Assembly (NCBI RefSeq): GCF_012489685.1
Contig: NC_080042.1
Span: 10,988,150-11,052,149, forward strand
Direction of reading: 5' to 3'
Length of the DNA stretch: 64,000 bases
DNA from: Lotus japonicus
Taxonomy: Eukaryota > Streptophyta > Magnoliopsida > Fabales > Fabaceae
Below, in pieces: positions 26,018-35,952 of this stretch (within the stretch, counting starts at the first letter, position 1; every line of letters begins with the position of its first letter). Made by a program: the position numbers and the translations under genes. Under the pieces are notes generated by a model, which was given only the letters and a program-made list of their open reading frames with translations, was not told where the DNA came from and did no database searches.

Positions 26018-26208
26018 TGTTTTTGCTTGTTTTTGCTTTCTCTGTTGAGCTCGATTCTTCCGAGCAGTCTTCTCGATCTCAGGATCAAAAAGAAGGGAAT
26101 TACGATCAACGGTACCTCACATACACTAGCAAACAAATGTTAGTAACACCAGCACAATAAAAGCAAAAAACTTGAAATAGGTTCTATTATTCTAGACTAA
26201 AGCGCAAT

Positions 26209-26225
26209 CCCCGGCAACGGCGCCA
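26209..26225 (-). other. Primer binding site, tRNA-Asp type (Athila copy 2)
   Basis: Identical to the site at 17322-17338, reading TGGCGCCGTTGCCGGGG on the minus strand, a few bases from the LTR terminus at 26232. Confidence 0.85.
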
Positions 26226-26231
26226 AAAACT

Positions 26232-27668
26232 TGATAACTCCTAGGCAAGTGTACCTATTTATTAAGTAGTATTAAAATATCGAACTCAAGGATTGCGGTT
26301 GTCCAAATCAATTTCACCTATTAAATAACTAAAAAAGAGTAGTAAAAAGGTTTTGGGGGTAAATAATTGTTGTTGAAAACGAACTTAATTGAAAGTTGAA
26401 GAATTCAGTGAAAAGCAAGTACGCAGTATTGAAAGCAATCAAAAGGGGAAGTACCTGGGGTAGGATTTCATCAATTTCACTTATGTTCTTAATAGACTAA
26501 TTAACTCATGAATTATCTAACTTATTTATGGTGCTTGCCTAAGTTTCTACGTGATAATCTCTTAACTACGCAGAACTTCCAATTAAACTGCTAACATTAA
26601 TCTCTTAGTTCCTAGACGAATTCAATTGGAGAATTAAAACACTTAGTTACTAGCCAACACAATTAGAAGTTACCCTTATCTCTAAGGCGTAGGAGTTCCT
26701 AATAAATTCCTCATCGGATCCCTATTTTCTACCGATTTCTCAATCGCATACAAAATAGCAAAGTTAATCTTCATGCATAAAGATTCATAGATAAAAGATG
26801 AGAAATTCATAAATAAAAATAGGATTCATGAATCAAAAAGTAAATCAAAACATAAGGTCAAGAGAATCAAACCGAACACCCCAAGTACCTACGGATGTTT
26901 AGCCAAGCATGGCTTCCATGATCAAATAAATTATTGAAATAAAAAGAGTTCTTCAAAAAGCTCAAAGTGGTGCTAGGGTTAACTCCAAGGAAAAAAAAAA
27001 CTCAAGAACGGCTGCTGCTCTCAATACCCAAAAAGTTCCGTTTCATACTCATTGCAATATATCCCTTATATATATTAGCTGCCAATCACGCTGGTTTTTG
27101 CATCACGTCTTGATTTTTCCCTTTTTTTAATGTATCACGTGACCTTCTCTCTCTCTGGCTGATAATGCTTTTGTCAACACCTGCGACGTGTCGCGTTACC
27201 ATTGGACGGAGGTTAAAGGGGCGGATTCCAGTGCTTCTCGCACCACCGTCTTACGGTGGACCCTCAGAAGGATGGAGCCACGTGTTGGAAAGAGAATCCG
27301 CAGCCGTCCACTTCAGCACGTGCACTGTAGCTCCGTGGACTATCACCACCGGATCAGAGCCTTTTTTCCTGATTTTCTCTTTTCCTTTTATTCCGAAAAT
27401 CCTAAATAAAAAATAACAAAATAAATCAAAATAAAATACTAAAAAGATAATAATTCAAAATAAAACATATCCTAAAAATAAAATAACTTAAATCCTAAAA
27501 AATCTAAATAAAAACCATAAAAATATATAAAAATACTAAAAACCACATAAAAATAGTAAAATGCGTGAAACAATCATGGAGTGACCTGAAATGACTAAAA
27601 TATCTTAGATAATATATTAAAATGCATGCAAATAAACTAGGAAAATAACCTTAAATCTCGGGTCATCA
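26232..27668 (-). mobile_element. 5' LTR of Athila copy 2
   Basis: Reads on the minus strand from TGATGACCCGAG (27668) to GGAGTTATCA (26232), about 1437 bp. It matches the middle LTR almost base for base; its first bases lack two nucleotides present there. It abuts GTACATTTCAGGG, the interior of a chromovirus-like LTR, showing that the Athila element inserted into that LTR. The matching target duplication on the other side cannot be seen because the far end of the array is broken. Confidence 0.9.
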
Positions 27669-28006
27669 GTACATTTCAGGGTTTCGTATCGAAACGCTTG
27701 TTATAGAAAGGAATAAGAGAAATTCTTATATTCCTCTTGAAGATTTTCGGAATCTATTCCTACAGTGTTCCAAGGGTGAAATTAATCTTTTCCTAAGGTT
27801 TTTGTCCTAGGCGTAAACGAATAATACTTGCGTCATAAGTTCCGTCGATTCGAATCTTGTCCTTAACCTTCTCGTGAAATATCTTCTCCATACATTTATT
27901 CCATTTAATAAACGTTTAACCAGTTTCCTTACTTCATGTTACATCGAAATATTCGTGAATAAGAAATTTTACTAATTTATTCTAAGCTAAAAACTTGGGT
28001 CTTACA
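27669..28006 (-). mobile_element. Chromovirus-like LTR fragment (probable 5' LTR start)
   Basis: 338 bp closely matching 9340-9679; I count about seven differences by eye. On the minus strand it starts TGTAAGACCC at 28006. Being the outer tip of the LTR on the right of the Athila array, while the other copy lies on the left beside the gag fragment, it is best read as the remaining part of the 5' LTR of one element spanning 6691-28006. Outside it begins unrelated sequence (GAAAACAATTGTC). Confidence 0.75.
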
Positions 28007-28009
28007 GAA

Positions 28010-28485
28010 AACAATTGTCAAGCTGCAACAACGACAACAGAGGGTTCTTCATAATCCAAAGGAATAGGTGGCACCGAAGGCGTCACACGGTATGCGGGCA
28101 CAACTGGCGGTTGTTGCACCACAACCGGCGGCAGCTCTGCCTCTTCTGGATCCACTAGCACCAACTCTGCTTGCGCTGACGCTACAGGTGGTGGTGATGG
28201 CAGTGGTGGTGTCCTCGAGAAAAACCGGCGTCCAATGAAGCGTGCGATGAAGAGGAACGCACGCTATGTGACCAACGCCAATATAATCAACCCAAAAATC
28301 ATGATCGGGGTTTTCCAAGGTGTTGATGGTGGTGGTGGCGAATGGTAGTGAAGTTCTACCTTGGGTTGATACTCTTCCCTTCCGACTTGTCCGGGTTCCC
28401 GAATGTGTGTGGTGTATTGGCGGGAAGTCGTGTTTGAGGGATAACTTGGATGGGAACAGAGGAGCTCATTATCATGAGTTGAGAT
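28010..28485 (-). pseudogene. Unrecognised proline-rich single-TM protein remnant
   Basis: On the minus strand an ATG at 28476-28474 (MSSSVPIQVIPQ) is followed, after a shift of frame, by a stretch with PPPPSTPWKTP and the hydrophobic run IMIFGLIILALV. An in-frame TAG comes next, then further open coding rich in Pro, Val and Ala to a stop near 28018. The frame change and stop suggest a decayed gene, though a missed intron is possible. I do not recognise the family; a short N-terminus, one membrane segment and a Pro-rich tail are all that can be seen. Its downstream side is cut by, or ends beside, the LTR at 28006. Its apparent leader is duplicated at 42738-42782. Confidence 0.35.
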
Positions 28486-28524
28486 GACAAAAGAGATGAT
28501 GATATTGGAATGGTCATAAAATGG

Positions 28525-28569
28525 CAATAGAAAGGAAAACTTAGAAATTTGAGAGAGAAAAAGATTTAG
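28525..28569. repeat. 45-bp direct repeat, left copy, at edge of SLAH fragment
   Basis: Begins CAATAGAAAGG and ends GAAAAAGATTTAG. An identical copy lies at 42738-42782 in the same orientation. Similarity to the SLAH-like gene begins right after this copy and ends right at the start of the other. Confidence 0.92.
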
Positions 28570-29941
28570 TGAACTTGTCACCCCGCAACAAAAAAAGTGT
28601 ATTTTAGCGGTAAAACCGTGGTTCCAATTCCCTCTACTGAACCAGGAACTGCAGGTTTTCTGCCTCCACACTCATCAAAGTGTTACTCTCAACCAATGCC
28701 AAAAGGTTCTGCACACCCAGAGGGAGCTACTAATAATAGTGCCAAAATTTCCAACAATCCTAGCATCAAAATGTTCAGGGATAAGAGGTTTGATTCTTTC
28801 AAAACGTGGTATGGGACACTAGAGAGACAGTTAACAATGCTACGCGGAAAGACGCCCGAAGATTCTCCAGAAGATGGCACCAGCTCGAAGAGGAGCAATA
28901 TTGATAGGCCTTTACCGGTTGACCGGTATTTTGATGCTTTGGAAGGTCCAGAGTTAGAAACTCTTAGGGTATGTGATTACCTTCTACCAGCTAAAATTCA
29001 ATTATAAGCATCCATTTATAGAAGATCATATATATTCTGCATATAAATAGTATCACACCACATTCTCAGTGTTAATTGAAACTAATATGCAATTGTATAT
29101 TAATAACCTTTTTTGGTTTTAATCTTGCGGTATATATATTCAATAATCTAGAGTAAGGAGTAAGCTGTCTCAATATCTTTTACATACACAATAGAATCCT
29201 TGAACCAAAACATTATTTAAGTTGAACCAAAATCATTCCTACACAGTATGGAACCATGTTTGAAAATTCTTATAGAATTGATTCTGAATCCATAATCAAC
29301 TACGTGAAGAAAGCTTCTATAAGTAGCTTATGGTCTAAGAATTGATTCTCGGATAAGAGATGTTGATCCAAATATGATATGAATCAATAATCTATAGGTA
29401 GACATGTTTTATTTGCATCAAACTCAACAACATCTTATTTTACTTATTAATGATTGAAAGTTGTAACATATTTTGACATGTTTTGTTTTTCTCATCTAAC
29501 AGTCTTCAGAAGAGATTATGCTTCCAGATGACAGTAGATGGCCATTTCTTCTCCGGTTTCAAGTTTCATCTTTTGGTATCTGCCTTGGAGCTAGCAGCCA
29601 AGCCATTCTCTGGAACACTTTAGCCACATCCCCTTCCAATGAGATTCTCCACATAAGCCTCAAACTGAACCTAATCTTGTGGATCATCTCAGTTGCTCTT
29701 ATCGCAACCGTTTTCTCCATCTACACTCTTAAAATTATTCTCTACTTCGAGGCGGTTCGTCGCGAGTACTACCACCCAATCCGTGTCAACTTCTTCTTCG
29801 CCCCTTGGATAGCTCTCTTGTTCTTGGCTATGGGGGTTCCACCATCAGTCACCAAAGTCCTTCACCACTCTCTTGTTCTAATGACACCAATTTTCTGCCT
29901 TGAGCTTATGATCTATGGGCAGTGGATGTCTGGGGGCCAAA
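28570..29941 (+). pseudogene. SLAH2/3-like S-type anion channel, left part (exons A and B)
   Basis: SLAC1-family channels carry chloride/nitrate across the plasma membrane; SLAH2 and SLAH3 have a long N-terminal cytosolic tail. Exon A (28573-28968) encodes the end of that tail (RFDSFKTWYGTLERQ) and the conserved PVDRYFDALEGPELETLR. A 534-bp intron follows (GT at 28969, AG at 29501-29502). Exon B (from 29503, phase 0) encodes the first membrane segments with SSFGICLGASSQAILW, AVRREYYHPIRVNFFFAPW and IYGQWMSGGQ. The frame upstream of exon A hits a TGA at 28570 next to the 45-bp repeat, so the first 100 or more residues of a normal protein are missing. Exon B is cut at 29941 by an LTR and resumes at 42007. 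Paralogue choice (SLAH2 or SLAH3) is uncertain. Confidence 0.88.
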
Positions 29942-29964
29942 TGTAACACCCCCTTTTTCCCAAT

Positions 29965-30839
29965 TGTTGGAACATGTTGCCATGCATTTTGTCAAAACAA
30001 CCAATTGTCGAAGCAGATGCCGTGGCATCTGACCTCGTGAAGCTAGGGCATCAGTCCTCAGTTTGTGTTTCTGTTGTGGGCCCTCTGAAGATTTACTGAA
30101 GATATGTTTTTGAGTTACTTGAGGAGCAAGTAGCTATTCCAGAAGGGTTTATTTGTTGGGTTGTTATTTGTTGAAACAATCTTTGTTAAAAGATTGGTTT
30201 CTATCTTTACTTGTGCAATAAGAAACCGAATCTATCAAGATTGCGTTTTGAATTGCTGTTACTGCAATCTGTTTCTTCAGCCCGTGCCAACCCTAAAGCC
30301 CATGCTACCGCTGCTGAAGTCTATAAAAGGATGAAGACCTGAAACATGAAGGGGTCGAAGCTGATAGAGAGAGATCGAGTGTTTTAGGATTTGTTGTTGT
30401 GCTTTGTCCTTTGTTGGTTGTGAATCTGTCTTTGCTCACTGATTCTATAAAGCAAAGAGAGATTCTGTGTGTTTGATTGCATTCAAACTCTACTTGTTCA
30501 TTGTGTTTACCAATCACTGTGGCATTGATTGAGAGGAAGTGAGAGGGGCTCTCATACTTAGGTTGAGATTCTAAGTAGAAATACACTGGGTAGATTAGAA
30601 AGTGAACTATGAACTGAGTTGTTCATGAGTGTCTGTAATTCCTGAATCTTGAGATAGTGGATTTCCTTTCTTTGGGTGCAAACCCTCCAGACGTAGGTGA
30701 AAGTTTTCACTGAACTGGGTTAACAATTACTGTGTGTTGTTGTTTCTGTTGTTAAGTTTTGTTTTACTGTTAAGCGGTGGTCGTACCTCTTGTCCCAGCA
30801 TCGTGCAGGACAATCGTATCAGAGGGAACCTGAATTTCA
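29965..30839 (+). mobile_element. Sirevirus (Ty1/copia) 5' LTR
   Basis: 875 bp from TGTTGGAACATG to ..AATTTCA, followed two bases later by a tRNA-Met primer site. Only six single-base differences from the 3' LTR of identical length (by eye, about 0.7%), which points to a recent insertion. A TATA motif lies at 30322-30329. Confidence 0.95.
30322..30329 (+). promoter_or_regulatory. TATA box in Sirevirus LTR
   Basis: TCTATAAAAGG at 30320-30330, about 357 bases into the LTR, followed by a GA-rich leader. It is repeated at the same place in the 3' LTR (38875-38882). Position and sequence suit the start of the genomic RNA. Confidence 0.6.
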
Positions 30840-30841
30840 AT

Positions 30842-30853
30842 TGGTATCAGAGC
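30842..30853 (+). other. Primer binding site, initiator tRNA-Met type
   Basis: TGGTATCAGAGC two bases after the LTR end, complementary to the 3' end of plant initiator tRNA-Met, the usual primer for copia elements. Confidence 0.9.
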
Positions 30854-30904
30854 AGGCACCCTGTTCTGGTTGGGTGAGCTCCAGGGAGTTTTATTCAAGT
30901 TCTC

Positions 30905-33900
30905 ATGGATAACAAGGAGGGAGGATCAGTCAATAGGCCACCCATTCTGGATGGTACTAACTATGACTACTGGAAGGTTCGCATGACAGCCTTTCTCAAA
31001 TCAATTGACAACAAGACTTGGAAAGCTATTGTCAGGGGTTGGAAGCACCCCACTAAGGCTGAGGTTGAAGGCACCTCTACTACTGTTGTGGAAAATCCTG
31101 AAGAAGAATGGACCAGTGTTGAAGATGAAGTTGCTCTTGGAAACTCAAAGGCTCTAAATGCTATCTTTAATGGAGTTGATAAGAATATGTTTAGGATGAT
31201 CAATACGTGTACTGTGGCAAAGGATGCTTGGGAAATTCTGAAAACTGCACATGAAGGAACTACTCGAGTAAGGATGTCAAGGCTTCAGATGCTCACTACT
31301 CAATTTGAAAATTTGATGATGACTGAAGAAGAGACTATTTCAGAATTCCACATGCGTGTCCGTGACTTGTCTAATGCTTCATTTGCTTTGGGAGAACCTA
31401 TGTCAGATGAGAAGCTTGTAAGGAAGATCTTGAGATCTCTTCCTCAGAAGTTTGCTATGAAAGTCACTGCAATTGAGGAGGCTCAAGACATCGAGAACAT
31501 GAAGGTTGATGAACTTATTGGCTCTTTGCAGACATTTGAGTTGAAACTTAGTGGAAAATCTGAGAAGAAGAATAAGAGTATTGCTTTTGTGTCAAACACT
31601 GATGAAGGTGATGATGAAGATTGTGAGGGTGAAAATCTTTCTGAGGCTCTGGCCATGCTAGCAAGAAAATTCAACAGAGCATTGAGAAAGATTGACAAAA
31701 GAACCAGGCCTAATGTCCAGGACATGAAGTTCGATAACAAACCCAAGCTCTCTAATTCACAGAGGAAGACCAAAGAAGAAGAAAGATCTGGTCAGAATAA
31801 AGGAGTACAGTGTCATGAATGTGAAGGATATGGTCATATCAGGTCTGAATGCGCCACCTATCTAAAGAAGCAGAAGAAAGGTATGATGGTAACTTGGTCA
31901 GATGAAGACACTGAAGATGAGGAGGAGATATCTGCAAACAAAGTCAATGCTTTCTCTGGAACCATCTATGAGTCTGATACAAGTGATGAGGACATTACTA
32001 ATGAGGAACTGGCTGAGACTTACAAGCTGCTACACATCAAGTGGGAAGAAGCATGTAAACTTGTGAGAGAAAAGCAAAGTGAGATAGAACAACTTGTCTC
32101 TCAGAATGAAAGGCTGAAAGAGCTCAGCACAAAGCTGAAGGAAGATCTGGAGGAATGGCAAAGTAAGTTTAATAATGCTGATGTTATTGAAAAGGCTAAT
32201 CTAGTGTTGATTAATGCAGGACTTCAAGAGGAAGTGGCAACTCTGACAAGAAAGCTTGAAGCTACTCACAAATCTGTTAGAATGTTGAACAGTGGTTCTG
32301 ATATGCTTGACGAAATTCTGAAAGAAACTAGCAAGCAAGGAGGGAGTCTGAAGGGAATTGGCTTTGACTATAAAACAACAAACAAAGGAAATCAGAGAGG
32401 TTCAAAGAAATTTGTGTCTGCTGCAAAACAAACTGAATTCAAGAAGCCCAGAAATTATCAGTTGTCAGATTCATTGCCTCGACATGTACCTCTGCATGTG
32501 AAACCCCAGCTTAAGCTTGACAAAACTGTACCTTGGAAGTGTCACTACTGTGGTAAGAATGGTCATATAAAGCCCTACTGTTACAGGTTATATGGTTATC
32601 CTCAGATGCACGAGAAAAAGCCTGTGCCCAAGGGTGAAGTCAGATGTCAGGTAGCCTACACGTCCTTCAGAGCATCATCAAAGGAAGATTGGTATTTTGA
32701 TAGTGGCTGCTCAAAACACATGACAGGAAACAAGAGCTTCTTGCAAGACATCAGAAGTCACTCCACCAACTATGTTACTTTTGGAGATGGAGCTAAAGGA
32801 AAGATCAAGGGAGTAGGAAAACTTGTTAGCACAGAATCTCCTAACTTGAACAATGTGTTACTTGTGAATGGTTTAACAGCCAACCTAATCAGCATAAGTC
32901 AACTGTGTGATCAAGGATATGATGTGAAGTTCAATAAGATAGAATGTGTTGTGACCACTGATGATGAGAGAGTTGTGATGAGAGGAGTCAGATCAAAAGA
33001 CAATTGTTATATGTGGACATCAGAAGAAAAAGCTCATGTTTCCAGATGTTTGTTAACTAAAGGAGATGAGGTGAATGTATGGCATCAAAGACTAGGACAT
33101 CTCAACTACAGGAGCATGCAAAAGATTCTTGCAGATGAAGCAATAAGGGGATTGCCCAATTTGAGCTTGGGAGAAGGAAAGCTATGTGGAGAATGTCAGA
33201 TTGGTAAGCAAACCAAGGTGCCACACAAGATGCTCCAGCATCAGACCACGACAAAGGTTCTGGAATTGCTTCACATGGATCTCATGGGTCCCATGCAGGT
33301 TGAAAGCTTGGGAGGAAAAAGGTATGTGTTTGTCTGTGTAGATGATTTTTCAAGGTATACATGGGTTGAATTTATGAGAGAAAAATCAGAGACTTTTGAA
33401 ATATTCAAGAATCTATGTATGAGACTTCAGAATGAGAAGGACTGTGTGATTGTGAGAATCAGAAGTGATCATGGAAGGGAGTTTGAGAATTCAAAATTCT
33501 TGGAGTTCTGTGGAACAGAAGGTATTAGCCATGAATTTTCTGCCCCCATCACTCCACAGCAGAATGGAATAGTTGAAAGGAAAAATAGAACTCTCCAGGA
33601 ATCAGCTAGAGTAATGTTACATGCTAAGAAGATTCCGCACCAGTTCTGGGCTGAAGCTATGAGTACTGCCTGTTACATACATAATAGAGTCACCATCAGG
33701 GCAGGGACATCCTCTACACAGTATGAGCTATGGAAAGGTAGAAAGCCGTATGTAAAATACTTTCACATATTTGGAAGTAAATGTTATATTCTTGCAGACC
33801 GTGATCCTAAGAGGAAGCTTGATCCTAGAAGTGATGAAGGAATTTTCATGGGGTATTCTATGAACAGCAAAGCTTATAGAGTTTTTAACTCTCGCACAAG

Positions 33901-34135
33901 GACCATGATGGAATCTGTGAATGTGACTGTGGATGATGAACCAAGCAAGAAGGAAGAAACAGTTTTGAATGAAAATGATGATGGTGCTGATGTTCCAGCC
34001 GATGCTTCAGCAACCGCCCTCGACAATGAGTCAGAAACAAGTGCTGATGAAAAGGAAAACAAAGATATCACATCAAACAAAGCTCCATCAATCAGGGTTC
34101 AGAAGAATCATCCTCAAGAAAACATTAAGGGGTGA
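30905..34135 (+). pseudogene. Sirevirus gag, protease and integrase (frame 1, cut off before RT)
   Basis: 1076 residues from ATG 30905. It opens with a UBN2-type gag (residues about 10-210). A CCHC knuckle CHECEGYGHIRSEC lies near 303, then an acidic and coiled-coil linker (about 340-480), then a second CCHC (CHYCGKNGHIKPYC) near 546. The protease active site is DSGCSKHMTG near 599, the pre-integrase motif is WHQRLGHL, and the integrase HHCC finger is followed by the D,D,E core (MDLMGPM, RSDHGREF, NGIVERKNR) near 790-900. The frame ends at TGA 34133-34135, just where the frame of the reverse transcriptase begins. In relatives gag-pol is one frame, so a small deletion or frameshift has occurred here. 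The long linked gag with a coiled coil is typical of Sireviruses. Confidence 0.9.
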
Positions 34136-35715
34136 CTACCAGATCCAGAAGTATGATTGCTCACAGTTGTTTCATCTCTAAGATAGAACCCAAGAATGTA
34201 AATGAAGCTCTCACTGATGAATACTGGATAAATGCTATGCAAGAGGAGCTAGAGCAGTTCAGGAGAAATGAAGTATGGGAGTTAGTGCCTAGGCCTGAAG
34301 AAGTAAACATCATTGGCACTAAGTGGATATTCAAGAACAAATCAGATGAAACTGGAACAGTCACAAGGAATAAAGCAAGGCTAGTGGCTCAAGGATATAC
34401 TCAGATAGAAGGAGTTGATTTTGATGAAACCTTTGCTCCAGTAGCTAGACTGGAATCTATAAGACTCTTGTTAGGTGTTGCTTGTCTCTTGAAGTTCAGA
34501 CTTTATCAGATGGATGTGAAGAGTGCTTTTCTGAATGGCTATTTGAGTGAAGAAGTATATGTTGAACAACCTAAAGGGTTTATAGATCCACATCATCCAG
34601 ATCATGTGTACAAACTGAGGAAAGCATTGTATGGCTTGAAGCAAGCACCTAGGGCTTGGTATGAAAGGTTAACTGAATTCCTTGTAAGCAATGGTTACAG
34701 TAAGGGTGGAATTGATAAAACTCTGTTTGTGAAGAATGACAAAGGTAAGCTCATGATAGCACAGATTTATGTGGATGACATTGTCTTTGGAGGAATGTCG
34801 AACTCAATGGTGGAGCATTTCGTCCAACAAATGAAATCTGAATTTGAGATGAGCCTAGTTGGTGAATTGAACTATTTTCTAGGACTACAAGTGAAACAAA
34901 TGGAGGATTCTATGTTCATATCACAGAGTAAGTATGCTAAAGGGCTAGTCAAGAAGTTTGGCCTTGAGAAGGCTGGTCACAAGAGAACTCCTGCTGCTAC
35001 ACACATCAAACTTTCCAAGGATGAACAGGGGGAAGATGTTGATCAAAGTCTCTATAGAAGCATGATTGGTAGCTTGTTGTATCTCACTGCTAGCAGACCA
35101 GACATCACATTTGCTGTCGGAGTTTGTGCTAGGTATCAGGCAGCTCCTAAAGCCAGTCATCTGCTACAAGTCAAGAGAATTATCAAGTACATCAATGGCA
35201 CAAGTGACTATGGTATTCTCTATACTCATGATACAAATTCCTCTTTAGTTGGATTCTGTGATGCAGATTGGGCAGGTAGTGCAGATGATCGAAAGAGCAC
35301 ATCCGGTGGATGTTTCTTCCTAGGGAATAATTTGATTTCATGGTTTAGCAAGAAGCAGAATTGTGTCTCATTGTCTACAGCTGAAGCAGAATATATTGCA
35401 GCAGGAAGTAGTTGTACACAACTCATGTGGATGAAGCAAATGCTAAAGGAGTATGATGTTGAACAGGATGTCATGACATTGTACTGCGACAATCTCAGTG
35501 CAATTAATATTTCTAAGAATCCCATACAACATAGCAGGACCAAGCATATTGACATTAGACATAATTTTATTAGAGACTTGGTGGAAGATAAAATTGTTAA
35601 TTTGGATCATGTTACAACTGACAAGCAATTGGCTGATATTTTCACAAAACCCCTTGATGCAATCACTTTTGAAAAATTAAGAGGAAGTCTAGGGATTTGT
35701 CTTTCTGATGCATAG
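34136..35715 (+). pseudogene. Sirevirus reverse transcriptase and RNase H (shifted frame)
   Basis: Open from about 34132 to TAG 35713-35715, about 527 residues, with no ATG at its natural beginning because it is the second half of pol. It contains the copia RT core ([49 protein letters not shown]) and RNase H ([30 protein letters not shown]). It lies in another frame from the upstream gag-integrase, with a 4-base overlap. Without that shift the element would look capable of copying. Confidence 0.9.
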
Positions 35716-35952
35716 CAATTAGCATGCCCCAGTGTGTTAACGGCTAGTTTATTCTTGGTCAGCACTAACTGCCGTTGTGACATCAGCAGAGAGAAAGTTA
35801 CTTCATGGTTCACTTATCCTATAACTACCTCCAACGGGCAAATTGTGTTATCTCAACCGCTTGTGCATCTATCTTCTTCCAGTCATATCGTCTCTCATTT
35901 GCAATTCTATTTCGTTGTTCTGTACTTTGTTTGTAATTGCTTTCGATTCATC

